Of a stretch of 15,458 nucleotides of DNA, positions 1 to 7,318 are shown piece after piece. Both the position numbers and the translations under genes were made by a program. Below the pieces are notes generated by a model. It was not told the origin of the DNA, made no database searches, and saw only the letters and a list, made by a program, of their open reading frames with translations. The number at the start of each line of letters is the position of its first letter. Position 1 is the stretch's first letter. Source of the DNA: an uncultured Marmoricola sp. (GTDB lineage: Bacteria > Actinomycetota > Actinomycetes > Propionibacteriales > Nocardioidaceae); contig CALMMO010000525.1 of assembly GCA_937868455.1 (NCBI GenBank), forward strand, positions 1 to 15,458, read 5' to 3'.

Positions 1-1
1 C

Positions 2-625
2 CAATTTGTGGCCGTCGACGTGACCAACACCGACCAGATCAAGGCCGCCGTCGAGGCCGCCGAGAAGCTCGGCCCGCTGCGGGTTCTGGTCAACTCAGCT
101 GGCATCGGCTGGGCCCAACGAACCGTTGGCAAAGACGGCACGTTTGAGTCAGCAGCCAACCTCGAAGCGTTTAGCAAGGTCATCTCCATCAACTTGATCG
201 GCACCTTTGACTGCATCCGGCTCGCCGGCACCGCCATGAGCCGACTGGAGCCAACCGCCACCGGCGAGCGCGGCGCCATCGTCAACATGGCCAGCGTGGC
301 CGCCTTCGACGGCCAGATCGGCCAAGCGGCCTACAGCGCATCCAAAGGCGGCGTCGTCGGCATGACCTTGCCAGTTGCTCGCGACCTCGCGGCGATCGGC
401 ATCCGGGTCAACACCGTCGCCCCCGGCCTCATCGACACCCCCATTTATGGCGAAGGTGAAGGCGCCGAGATGTTCAAGGCCAAGTTGGGTGAGTCGGTGT
501 TGTTCCCACACCGCCTCGGGATGCCTGAAGAACTCGCCAGCATGGTTGTCGAATGCGTAACCAACTCCTACATGAACGCCGAAACGATTCGCGTTGATGG
601 CGGCATCAGGATGCCTCCGAAGTAG
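2..625 (+). CDS. HSD10-like short-chain dehydrogenase/reductase, 5'-truncated by window edge
   Basis: This is the C-terminal part of an NAD(P)-dependent short-chain dehydrogenase; the reading frame is open to the window edge, so the start and the N-terminal GxxxGxG nucleotide-binding turn lie outside. Visible in order are a DVT adenine-pocket motif, the NSAG variant of NNAG, the structural Asn in INLIGTF, catalytic Ser in NMASVAAF, the YSASK Tyr/Lys pair, and APGLIDTP. The run from NLIGTF through RVDGGIRM resembles human HSD17B10 and bacterial 2-methyl-3-hydroxybutyryl-CoA / 3-hydroxyacyl-CoA dehydrogenases almost motif for motif, which suggests a role in acyl-CoA or branched-chain amino acid degradation. 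The substrate is inferred, not shown. A six-T run (627-632) and a palindromic repeat follow the stop, and the next gene is convergent. Confidence 0.9.
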   Translation, partial: QFVAVDVTNTDQIKAAVEAAEKLGPLRVLVNSAGIGWAQRTVGKDGTFESAANLEAFSKVISINLIGTFDCIRLAGTAMSRLEPTATGERGAIVNMASVAAFDGQIGQAAYSASKGGVVGMTLPVARDLAAIGIRVNTVAPGLIDTPIYGEGEGAEMFKAKLGESVLFPHRLGMPEELASMVVECVTNSYMNAETIRVDGGIRMPPK

Positions 626-641
626 GTTTTTTGCGGGTGTG

Positions 642-729
642 AAAGTCACAAGTAAACCTGTGACTTTGACGCTTTACCCGGATGATCTGCCCCGCAAAGT
701 GCGAAAGTCACAAGTTAACCTGTGACTTT
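642..729. repeat. Composite palindromic repeat: two P1 palindromes around a 36-bp quasi-palindromic spacer
   Basis: Two near-identical 26-bp palindromes (642-667 and 704-729), each with perfect 9-bp arms AAAGTCACA and TGTGACTTT, flank a 36-bp spacer (668-703). Their 8-bp centres are AGTAAACC and AGTTAACC. Read on the minus strand, 702 to 642 matches 7319-7379 on the plus strand at 55 of 61 positions without gaps (hand alignment). The element fills most of the gap between two convergent genes, so a bidirectional transcription stop is a reasonable inference; a REP-like mobile or structural repeat is the alternative. There is no ORF in it. Confidence 0.85.
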
Positions 730-733
730 CGCA
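700..733 (-). terminator. 34-bp near-perfect hairpin downstream of the FAD/GcvT oxidoreductase
   Basis: The second palindrome copy is extended here to 13-bp perfect arms (700-712 with 721-733, TGCGAAAGTCACA and its complement), closing on an 8-nt centre that can pair further. On the minus-strand transcript the one imperfect inner pair is a G-U wobble, whereas on the plus strand it is an A-C mismatch. It lies 19 bp past the minus-strand stop codon. There is no long U tract after it, so calling it a terminator is an inference from position and stem strength. Confidence 0.45.
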
Positions 734-748
734 TCCCGCGGAGCGGGA
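734..748. terminator. Small GC-rich hairpin next to the stop codon of the FAD/GcvT gene
   Basis: TCCCGC (734-739) and GCGGGA (743-748) form a 6-bp stem with a 3-nt loop, 3 bp beyond the minus-strand stop codon at 752-754 and directly adjacent to the larger palindrome. The two hairpins may act together as a transcript end. No U tract follows. Confidence 0.35.
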
Positions 749-751
749 CGA

Positions 752-3160
752 TCAGACCTTCACTCGACTACTGGTTGGGTCATAGAACGGCCTGAGCGAC
801 ACGGTGATGGGGAACCTCTCACCAGCCACATCGACTTCCCATTTTCCTGTGCTCAGCCAGTCGGGGGTCACCACTCCGCCCGCAGCCGTGACCATCGCTA
901 GGCCCACCGCGCCACCCAAGGTCCAGCCGTAGGAAGCAGCCCGCAGGTAGCCCACCGGCTCGCCGTCGCGGAGCACTGGTTCGGCTTCATAGAGCAGCAC
1001 ATCTGGGTCGCCGACGAGCACCTGCACGAGCCTGGATTCCATCGGTTGACCCTTGCGCGCAGCGAGCGCTGCCTTGCCGAGGAAGTCTTTGTCCCAGTTG
1101 ATCGCGAAGCCGAGCCCGGCGGCGAGGGGGCAGTCGGTGTTGTCGATGTCATGGCCAAAGTCGCGGTAGCCCTTCTCGAGCCTCAACGACGCCAGCGCCT
1201 TCAGGCCGACCGGCCGCACACCCGCCTCGGCTATGGCATCCCACACCGTCACCGCGTGGGCGCGAGGCACGTAGATCTCGTAGCCGAGTTCGCCTTGATA
1301 GGTGATCCGCGCCAAGAGGCAGGGCACATCGGCGATGGTGAGGCGTCGTACGTCGCGAAACGCCATCGCCTCCAGGTCGGTCAAACCGGCGAGCACGGCG
1401 CGCGATCGGGGACCCTGCACATTGAACTGCGCCCAGTCCGATGTGACGTCGACAAACTCGACCCCGCCTCGGCGCATCAGCGCCTCGACATGGCCCTTGG
1501 CGGTGTCAGAGGCGACCACCATGAAGCCACCCTCAGGCAGCGAAGTCACGGTCAGATCCGCCTCAATTCGACCCTGGCTGTTGAGCCATTGGGTGTAGGT
1601 GATCCGTCCGGGGCCATCGAGGGCTGCGGCGCAGAGGTAGGAGAGTGCTGCTGCGCTGGATTCGGGTACGGCGAACTTCGCCATGAAACTCATCTCGATT
1701 ACCCCAACGTCCTCGCGGATCGAGCGGTGTTCGGCCTCCCATTGCTCAAACCATGGGGCGCGGCCCCATGTCGGGGTGGCGCTTGGTGTGCGTCCTGCGC
1801 CGGCGTACCAGTCAGGACACTCCCATCCACTGACCTCGCGCATGTATCCGCCGGCTGCAACGAGTCGCTCGTGCACGGGAGTGAGCATGGCCTCGCGGGC
1901 GGTGTGGAGTTGCTTGCCGGGCGTGTGGGCGGCATAGACCGTGCCCAAGATCTCCACGGTGCGCGAGGAGCGATAGTCGGGGGCTAGCTGGTCGCGCCGG
2001 AACCGGGCCACATCAAATCCGGTGACATCCACGCTGGGGTGTCCGTCCACGATCCATTGGGCCACCACTCGACCTAGGCCGCCTGCGGAGAGCACGCCCA
2101 CGGAGTTCATTCCGGCAGCGACGAAGTAGTTCGCAATGCCCGGCGCCTCGCCCACCGCTGGGCGAAGGTCTGGGGTGAAGGATTCGGGTCCGCAAAAGAA
2201 CGTGCGAACCCCAACATCTTGGGTGATCGGCACCCGCGCCATCGCAGTCTCGAGGAATGGTGCCATCCGATCCCAGTCAGCAGCGATGGTGCCGAAGGAG
2301 AAGTCGGCGGGGATCCCGTTCACCTTCCACGCCGCTGCCTTGGGCTCAAACAAGCCGACCATCATGCCGCCGCCTTCTTCGCGGTAGTACCCATGCGCGG
2401 CAGGGTCCTCAAAGATCGGCGCGTCAGAGCTGAGTCCGTCGATGGTGTCGGTGATCAGGTAGTAGTGCTCCGCAGCTTGATTGGGTACGACGACGCCCGA
2501 GCGCTCTGCCAGCTCGCGGGCCCACATGCCGGTGGCGTTGACGACGTACTCGCACTCGATCTCGCCCTCAGCGGTGCGCACTCCACGAATGCGGGGGAGT
2601 GGGTCATCGGTGGTCAAGACTTCGAGCACGGGTGAGCTTTCCAGGACGGTGACTCCGCGCTGACGAGCGCCCTTAGCCAACGCCATCGTGAGATCGACAG
2701 GGTTCACCCGACCGTCCCCGGGCACCCAGAAGCCAGCGTGGAGGTCATCGGTCTTGGCCCAGGGGAACAACTCGCTCATCTGGGCTGGTGAGATCTCCTC
2801 GACCTCCAGTCCATGCATCCGCTGGAAAGCAGCCACTCGTCGGTATTCCTGAAGGCGATCCGCGTCAGCAGCAGCCTCGATCAGCCCGACGGGCTTGAAC
2901 CCTGTGGATTGACCCGTCTCCTGTTCAAGCGCGGCGTAGAGCTCGCGCGAATAGAGCCGGATCTCGGTGTTGGTCGCAGAAGTCGATCCGAAGCAGGTCA
3001 TCAGACCGGCGGCGTGCCACGTCGTACCTGATGTGAGTCGGTCGCGTTCGAGCACGACAACGTCGGTCCAGCCGAGGTGAGCCAGGTGGTAGGCGATGGA
3101 GCACCCGATCACTCCACCACCGATGATGACGACGCGAGCGCGGGAGATGGTTGCAGTCAC
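752..3160 (-). CDS. Dimethylglycine/sarcosine dehydrogenase-type FAD oxidoreductase with C-terminal GcvT domain
   Basis: Probable oxidative N-demethylase of dimethylglycine or sarcosine, passing the released methyl group to tetrahydrofolate. With GTG 3160 as start the protein has 802 residues. Order of parts: FAD-binding GGGVIG at 14-19 with the ribose-binding Glu near 38; GTTWHAAGL, whose His49 matches the covalent FAD-attachment His of animal DMGDH/SARDH; DAO fold to about 370; a short FAO_M-like linker; and an aminomethyltransferase (GcvT) half from about 430, including SLRLEKGYRDFGHDID. This order and length fit the DMGDH/SARDH/PDPR group; which substrate is used cannot be told. Upstream in-frame TTG (3178) and GTG (3169) are possible starts, but 3160 lies 7 nt after a TAGCGT -10-like box and leaves the usual short N-terminus. 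hflX is divergent; it seems to be a single-gene transcript. Confidence 0.88.
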   Translation of the reverse strand: MTATISRARVVIIGGGVIGCSIAYHLAHLGWTDVVVLERDRLTSGTTWHAAGLMTCFGSTSATNTEIRLYSRELYAALEQETGQSTGFKPVGLIEAAADADRLQEYRRVAAFQRMHGLEVEEISPAQMSELFPWAKTDDLHAGFWVPGDGRVNPVDLTMALAKGARQRGVTVLESSPVLEVLTTDDPLPRIRGVRTAEGEIECEYVVNATGMWARELAERSGVVVPNQAAEHYYLITDTIDGLSSDAPIFEDPAAHGYYREEGGGMMVGLFEPKAAAWKVNGIPADFSFGTIAADWDRMAPFLETAMARVPITQDVGVRTFFCGPESFTPDLRPAVGEAPGIANYFVAAGMNSVGVLSAGGLGRVVAQWIVDGHPSVDVTGFDVARFRRDQLAPDYRSSRTVEILGTVYAAHTPGKQLHTAREAMLTPVHERLVAAGGYMREVSGWECPDWYAGAGRTPSATPTWGRAPWFEQWEAEHRSIREDVGVIEMSFMAKFAVPESSAAALSYLCAAALDGPGRITYTQWLNSQGRIEADLTVTSLPEGGFMVVASDTAKGHVEALMRRGGVEFVDVTSDWAQFNVQGPRSRAVLAGLTDLEAMAFRDVRRLTIADVPCLLARITYQGELGYEIYVPRAHAVTVWDAIAEAGVRPVGLKALASLRLEKGYRDFGHDIDNTDCPLAAGLGFAINWDKDFLGKAALAARKGQPMESRLVQVLVGDPDVLLYEAEPVLRDGEPVGYLRAASYGWTLGGAVGLAMVTAAGGVVTPDWLSTGKWEVDVAGERFPITVSLRPFYDPTSSRVKV

Positions 3161-3167
3161 GGGTTTC

Positions 3168-3173
3168 ACGCTA
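3168..3173 (-). promoter_or_regulatory. Candidate -10 box for a leaderless FAD/GcvT oxidoreductase transcript
   Basis: TAGCGT on the minus strand lies 7 nt before GTG 3160 and no Shine-Dalgarno sequence precedes that start. This is the spacing expected for a leaderless mRNA in actinobacteria. I see no convincing -35 hexamer, so confidence is low. Confidence 0.3.
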
Positions 3174-3206
3174 GCCAATTCAGATGCGGCATGTGCGGGT
3201 CACGCC

Positions 3207-3212
3207 TAGGCT
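3207..3212 (+). promoter_or_regulatory. Candidate -10 box for hflX
   Basis: TAGGCT lies 9 nt before the hflX ATG, which would give a leader of only a few nucleotides. No clear Shine-Dalgarno sequence is present between it and the ATG. No good -35 hexamer is visible. The motif is short and could be chance. Confidence 0.3.
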
Positions 3213-3221
3213 TGGACACGT

Positions 3222-4679
3222 ATGACAAAGCAAACGTTCCATCTCGATGACGAACTTGCCCAAACTGACGACTGGGAAAGTGGCTACGCCGACGATGAAG
3301 ACACCGAAACTACGGGTTCCTTAGACCTCGCCGAACGGCATGCGCTGCGGCGGGCTGCTGGCCTGCGCACTGAGCTCGAAGACATCACCGAGGTCGAGTA
3401 CCGCCAACTTCGCCTTGAGCGAGTCATCTTGGTGGGGGTGTGGACCCAAGGGACCGTGACCGACGCTGAGAATTCGATGGCTGAGTTGGCGTTGCTCGCT
3501 GAAACCGCTGGTTCAGAGGTACTTGACGCGCTCTTCCAGCGCCGCCAAACCCCAGACCCGGCCACCTATATCGGGCGAGGCAAGGTCGAAGGGATGCGTG
3601 AGATCGTCGCGGCGACGGGTGCGGACACCGTGATTTGCGATGGCGAACTTGCTCCCAGTCAACTGCGTAACCTCGAAGACCGACTCAAGGTCAAAGTGGT
3701 GGACCGCACCGCGCTGATCCTCGACATCTTCGCCCAGCACGCCAAGAGCAAAGAGGGTCAAGCTCAGGTCGAGCTGGCCCAGTTGAACTACATGAAGCAG
3801 CGACTTCGCGGATGGGGTGGCAACTTGTCGCGCCAAGCCGGTGGTCGAGTCGCTGGTGGTGAAGGCATCGGTGGCCGCGGCCCCGGTGAAACGAAGATCG
3901 AAACGGATCGACGCCGCATCAACACCAAGATCGCCAAGTTGCGTCGCGAGTTGGCCCACATGAAGACCACGCGCACCACCAAGCGTGCCGAGCGACGGCG
4001 CAATGCGATCCCGTCGGTGGCCATTGCGGGTTACACCAACGCAGGCAAGTCATCCCTGCTGAACCGGATGACCAATGCTGGCGTGCTGGTAGAGGACTCA
4101 CTCTTCGCCACGTTGGACCCGACAACACGGCGTACGACGACTAGCGACGGCCGCATCTACACCATGAGCGACACCGTGGGATTCGTGCGCCACCTGCCCC
4201 ACCAACTCGTGGAAGCATTTCGCTCCACGCTCGAAGAGGTCGCCGATTCGGACCTGATCGTGCACGTTGTTGATGGCTCGCACCCTGATCCCGAGGGGCA
4301 ACTCGCTGCCGTGCGTGAAGTGTTCGCCGATATTGGTGCATCGGGTGTGCCCGAGTTGGTCGTGATCAACAAGTCCGATGCCGCAGACCCACTTGTGGTG
4401 CAGCGCATCCTTAGCCGAGAGCCCCACTCAGTGGCAGCCAGTGCCCGCACAGGTGAAGGCATCGCTGAGTTGTTGCAGGCAATCGAGGCTGACTTGCCGC
4501 ACCCCGGTGTGGAGGTGAGCGTGCTGGTGCCCTACGACCGCGGGGATTTGGTCAACCGACTTCACGAGCAAGGTGAAGTGTTGTCCGTTGAGCATGTTGC
4601 TGAAGGAACACTGGTGAGTGCCCGAGTTCACGAGGGGCTGGCTAGTGAGTTGGAACAGTTTGCGGTGCGGGAGGGTTAG
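3222..4679 (+). CDS. hflX: GTPase HflX
   Basis: Ribosome-associated GTPase that splits stalled or hibernating ribosomes under stress, acting in the cytoplasm. The 485-residue protein has an acidic N-terminal extension (about 1-60), the HflX nucleotide-binding-like domain with PDPATYIGRGKV (111-122), a coiled-coil linker including the glycine-rich GEGIGGRGPGETK stretch (213-225), and a G domain with G1 GYTNAGKS (270-277), G2 around DPTTRR (299-304), G3 DTVG (317-320), G4 NKSD (383-386) and a G5 SARTG (407-411). All GTPase motifs are intact. In many actinobacteria hflX is near lexA or dapF; here it is flanked by a divergent FAD enzyme and a membrane-protein pair, so it is probably transcribed alone. 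Identification is secure. Confidence 0.97.
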   Translation: MTKQTFHLDDELAQTDDWESGYADDEDTETTGSLDLAERHALRRAAGLRTELEDITEVEYRQLRLERVILVGVWTQGTVTDAENSMAELALLAETAGSEVLDALFQRRQTPDPATYIGRGKVEGMREIVAATGADTVICDGELAPSQLRNLEDRLKVKVVDRTALILDIFAQHAKSKEGQAQVELAQLNYMKQRLRGWGGNLSRQAGGRVAGGEGIGGRGPGETKIETDRRRINTKIAKLRRELAHMKTTRTTKRAERRRNAIPSVAIAGYTNAGKSSLLNRMTNAGVLVEDSLFATLDPTTRRTTTSDGRIYTMSDTVGFVRHLPHQLVEAFRSTLEEVADSDLIVHVVDGSHPDPEGQLAAVREVFADIGASGVPELVVINKSDAADPLVVQRILSREPHSVAASARTGEGIAELLQAIEADLPHPGVEVSVLVPYDRGDLVNRLHEQGEVLSVEHVAEGTLVSARVHEGLASELEQFAVREG

Positions 4680-4703
4680 TCACACCAGCCACACCGGTAG
4701 GTA

Positions 4704-4729
4704 AAAGTCACAGGTTTACTTGTGACTTT
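4704..4729. repeat. Single P1 palindrome between hflX and the DUF2207 gene
   Basis: A third copy of the 26-bp palindrome with the same 9-bp arms AAAGTCACA / TGTGACTTT and centre GGTTTACT. It is the exact reverse complement of the copy at 642-667, yet both are followed on the plus strand by the same flank GACGCTTTAC (668-677 and 4730-4739). It begins 25 bp after the hflX stop and ends 53 bp before the next start codon. As an RNA hairpin on the plus strand its one imperfect pair is G-U, so it could end the hflX transcript; that role is inferred. Confidence 0.85.
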
Positions 4730-4770
4730 GACGCTTTACACAGCATTTTCACGACTTGACCCCACTCAGT

Positions 4771-4776
4771 AAGGTG
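4771..4776 (+). promoter_or_regulatory. Ribosome binding site fixing the start of the DUF2207 gene
   Basis: AAGGTG lies 6 nt before ATG 4783. The in-frame TTG at 4756 has no such site and would put nine polar residues ahead of an otherwise good signal/anchor segment, so 4783 is preferred. Confidence 0.7.
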
Positions 4777-4782
4777 ACGCAC

Positions 4783-6537
4783 ATGAAGCGGTTGGCGCTA
4801 GCCATTGTGGGTTCTCTGGGCGTCATTGCGTTGATGTTCATCCCCGCTCTCGGGTTTAGCAGCGGTGCCGACACCACTCCGGAATACGCCACGATCACCG
4901 ACTACAAGGCGACGTTCGATGTGGACGCAGACGGCACCCTGTCTGCTCACGAGAAGCTCACCGTTGACCTGCCATTTGGACGTCACGGCATCTTCAGATT
5001 CTTTGATGTCGCCGATGCCTCCGACCCCAAAGCCCGGCTTGAGCCCTACGACATCCAGGTCACGCGTGATGGACAGCCTGACGGAATCGACATCAGCACA
5101 AAGGAGCGCGGGAGGTACGTCGTCGTACGCATCGGCCGCGCCGAGTCGACGATCGATGGCAGCCACGTCTACGACATCACCTACAAAGTCGATGGTGTGC
5201 TCAGCGATAAGGGCAGCCAGTCGCAGTTTTATTGGAACTTGATTCCGTCGGGTTGGCGGATGCCGATCAAGCAATCCGAACTTCAGGTCAACCTCCCCGG
5301 CTCCGCAGGACCGGTCAAATGCGCCATTGGCGTCGGAGCTAACACCGGCTGCGAGGCCAGCGCTGATGGCAATAGCTATCGCGTGAGCACTTCGGAGTTG
5401 CCACCCAACACTCCGGTCACCGTGCAAAGCACCGTTGATGTGGCGCCACCGGGACGAGTGAGTCTGCCGTGGGGCATCCGGTTCGACCCAGTCTTTGGTC
5501 GCTCGATCATCGCAGCGGGCTTCTTTGGATTGCTGGCCTTAGTTGGAGGTCTCGTCGGATTCATCCTGGCCTGGCGCACTCGTGAGCCTGAACCGCCCTT
5601 CCCGCTGCAGTACGCCCCGCCCGATGGGCTTGGGCCAGCACAGGCGGCGTACCTCTTTACTGAACGAGTCGACGCAGACGCCTACCCCGCGACCCTGCTT
5701 GACCTGGCGAGCAAAGGCGTCATCACGCTCGACAAGACCGATAACGGCTGGGAGATCACCGGCAAGGACGACGGCGACTGGTCGCGCGTTGACGATGTGG
5801 GTGCCTCAGTTGTGGGGCAACTCGGTGTGCAAGACGGATCTTCTGGCCTGCGCATCCAAGGCAATGACAAAGACGCAGGACAGCTACTGCAGACCGCACG
5901 CTCCGACTTCCAGAGTTCGGTGAAGTCCTGGTCGCGCAAGCACGGCTTTATGGACATCAAGCACTTCGTGATGCTGGCCGGGCTCCTGGTGATCGGTGGT
6001 GGCGTCATTGCGATCGCTGCCTTCGTGTGGAACCCCTTCGCAATGTCGCTCCTCGGCTTGCCATTCGGCCTCTTTGCGGTCAACGCGATCCCGGTGCTCG
6101 ATTCGCGCTCGCACACCATGCGCACCCAAGCAGGACGTGACTTGTGGTCGCGCATCGGCGGCTTCAGGCGCGTGCTAGCTACACCGTCGAGCGTCGCTCG
6201 ATTCGACTTCAGCGGGCGCAAAGAGCTCTACACCGCCTACATCCCGTGGGCCGTGGCCTTTGGCTGCGCCGCGGAGTGGGCAAACAAATACCGCAGTGAG
6301 ACCGGCGAGGAACCACCCAACCCGGGGTACGTCGGAGGTGGCTACTACGGCGGGGGCTACTACGGCTCACCTGGTTCCGCCTTCGCCAACGACTTCAACG
6401 CAGAGGTCGGCTCTGCCATCTCCTCCTACGAAGCCAGCATCGCCCCGCAAAGCAGCGGCGGCGACAGTGGATTCGGCGGCGGCGGTGGGTTTGGTGGCGG
6501 CTTCGGCGGTGGCGGCGGAGGTGGCGGGTCATGGTGA
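4783..6537 (+). CDS. DUF2207 domain-containing membrane protein with glycine-rich C-terminus
   Basis: Membrane protein of the DUF2207 family, function not established. With ATG 4783 it has 584 residues: an N-terminal signal or anchor (about 3-24), an extracytoplasmic beta-rich DUF2207 region (about 35-225, with FGRHGIFRFF and QFYWNLIPSGWRMPI), a membrane segment at about 241-264, a cytoplasmic stretch, two further membrane segments at about 395-415 and 420-438, the family-typical YIPWAVAFGCAAEWAN near the end (486-501), a tandem GGGYYG repeat (518-528), and a low-complexity tail of mostly Gly and Phe ending in GGSW. The next gene, lemA, follows after 55 bp with its own ribosome binding site, a pairing often seen for these families. 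It probably acts in or at the cell envelope, by inference from topology. Confidence 0.9.
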   Translation: MKRLALAIVGSLGVIALMFIPALGFSSGADTTPEYATITDYKATFDVDADGTLSAHEKLTVDLPFGRHGIFRFFDVADASDPKARLEPYDIQVTRDGQPDGIDISTKERGRYVVVRIGRAESTIDGSHVYDITYKVDGVLSDKGSQSQFYWNLIPSGWRMPIKQSELQVNLPGSAGPVKCAIGVGANTGCEASADGNSYRVSTSELPPNTPVTVQSTVDVAPPGRVSLPWGIRFDPVFGRSIIAAGFFGLLALVGGLVGFILAWRTREPEPPFPLQYAPPDGLGPAQAAYLFTERVDADAYPATLLDLASKGVITLDKTDNGWEITGKDDGDWSRVDDVGASVVGQLGVQDGSSGLRIQGNDKDAGQLLQTARSDFQSSVKSWSRKHGFMDIKHFVMLAGLLVIGGGVIAIAAFVWNPFAMSLLGLPFGLFAVNAIPVLDSRSHTMRTQAGRDLWSRIGGFRRVLATPSSVARFDFSGRKELYTAYIPWAVAFGCAAEWANKYRSETGEEPPNPGYVGGGYYGGGYYGSPGSAFANDFNAEVGSAISSYEASIAPQSSGGDSGFGGGGGFGGGFGGGGGGGGSW

Positions 6538-6579
6538 CCCATCACCACACAGTCTTGTCGGGGGCTTCCCGGCATCTAG

Positions 6580-6585
6580 AGAGGA
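6580..6585 (+). promoter_or_regulatory. Ribosome binding site of lemA
   Basis: AGAGGA lies 7 nt before ATG 6593 and decides this start. The frame is open far upstream of it, but that part only mirrors the end of the DUF2207 gene in another frame. Confidence 0.75.
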
Positions 6586-6592
6586 AACAACC

Positions 6593-7222
6593 ATGATTAC
6601 TGGCGCACTTATGGTGGTACTTGTCATTGTTCTGCTGGTCGTGGGCCTGATTGGGTTCGTGATTGGTGGGTTCAACAAGTTGCGTCGTACCGATATCGGC
6701 GCACAAGAAGCGCTCGGTGGCATCGACGTCCAACTGACACGTCGCGCCGACCTCATCCCCAACCTCGTCAACACGGTCAAGGGCTATGCAGCCCACGAAA
6801 AGGGCGTGTTTGAGGCCGTGACAGCAGCGCGCTCGCGCGTTTCGGCTGCTACCCAGGCCGGAAACGTTGGCGAGAAAGCCGCGGCAGACGCTGAGCTCTC
6901 CAAGGCATTGGTCAACGTCATGGCCGTCGCCGAGGCCTACCCGGACTTGAAGGCCAACGTGCAGTTTTTGGACTTGCAGCGTCAACTGGCCGACACCGAG
7001 AACCAACTTGCTTTCTCGCGTCAGTACTACAACGACGCCGTCACCAAGCTGAACTCCATGACCCAGACCATCCCGTGGATGTTCTTGACCGGTGTGGCTG
7101 GTGTTTCCAAGCGTGAGTTCTACAAGGCTCCCGAGGGTCAGCAGGCAGCTCCGACGGTCGACTTCGGCACGGGTACGACGGCGCCTCCTTCGACGTACTC
7201 CGGCACGGAGAGTGCCGAGTAG
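6593..7222 (+). CDS. lemA: LemA family protein
   Basis: Small membrane-anchored LemA protein of 209 residues. An N-terminal membrane helix (about 4-26) is followed by a helical bundle with the family hallmarks DVQLTRRADLIPNLVNTVKG (45-64), AEAYPDLKANVQFLDLQRQL (113-132) and ENQLAFSRQYYND (136-148), then a short disordered tail rich in Gly, Thr and Pro. The N-terminus is expected to be short outside, with the helical domain on one face of the membrane; the biochemical role of LemA is not settled. It follows the DUF2207 gene by 55 bp and is closed by a strong hairpin terminator, so the two form one short transcription unit and their products may work together. Confidence 0.95.
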   Translation: MITGALMVVLVIVLLVVGLIGFVIGGFNKLRRTDIGAQEALGGIDVQLTRRADLIPNLVNTVKGYAAHEKGVFEAVTAARSRVSAATQAGNVGEKAAADAELSKALVNVMAVAEAYPDLKANVQFLDLQRQLADTENQLAFSRQYYNDAVTKLNSMTQTIPWMFLTGVAGVSKREFYKAPEGQQAAPTVDFGTGTTAPPSTYSGTESAE

Positions 7223-7246
7223 TCTCCGCCTCTTTAACGATCTAAG

Positions 7247-7287
7247 TCAGCGCCTCCGGGAACTCCCGGGGGCGCTGATTCGCTTTT
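7247..7287 (+). terminator. Rho-independent terminator of the DUF2207-lemA unit
   Basis: A 14-bp stem (7247-7260 with 7265-7278) with a single T-G wobble and a 4-nt AACT loop is followed by the T-rich TTCGCTTTT (7279-7287). It starts 24 bp past the lemA stop. This is the clearest classical terminator in the window. Confidence 0.85.
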
Positions 7288-7318
7288 GCGCGGTGCCTCA
7301 GCCTTACCCGGATGTTTG

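Noticed and set aside
642..729. Palindromes as CRP/FNR-type operators, because TGTGA and TCACA both occur
   Set aside because: CRP sites read TGTGA-N6-TCACA, whereas here the order is reversed (TCACA-N8-TGTGA). The sites also lie past gene 3' ends, not in promoter gaps.
642..729. REP element mobilised by a RAYT transposase, or an IS terminal inverted repeat pair
   Set aside because: No transposase of any kind is in the window, no GTAG-type REP signature is present, and no target-site duplications could be recognised; the dispersed nature remains open, but not this mechanism.
1046..1987. Long plus-strand ORF opposite the FAD/GcvT gene
   Set aside because: It lies wholly antisense to a gene with clear FAD and GcvT motifs, has no recognisable domain and no ribosome binding site; it is a codon-bias shadow.
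4727..4757. TTTGACG at the edge of the palindrome as a -35 box for the DUF2207-lemA unit
   Set aside because: At 16-18 bp spacing I see no acceptable -10 hexamer. The same flank occurs in the convergent gap at 665-671, where no promoter is needed.
6260..6592. N-terminal extension of LemA
   Set aside because: It overlaps the DUF2207 coding region in another frame and would bury the LemA membrane anchor, whereas ATG 6593 has a proper ribosome binding site.
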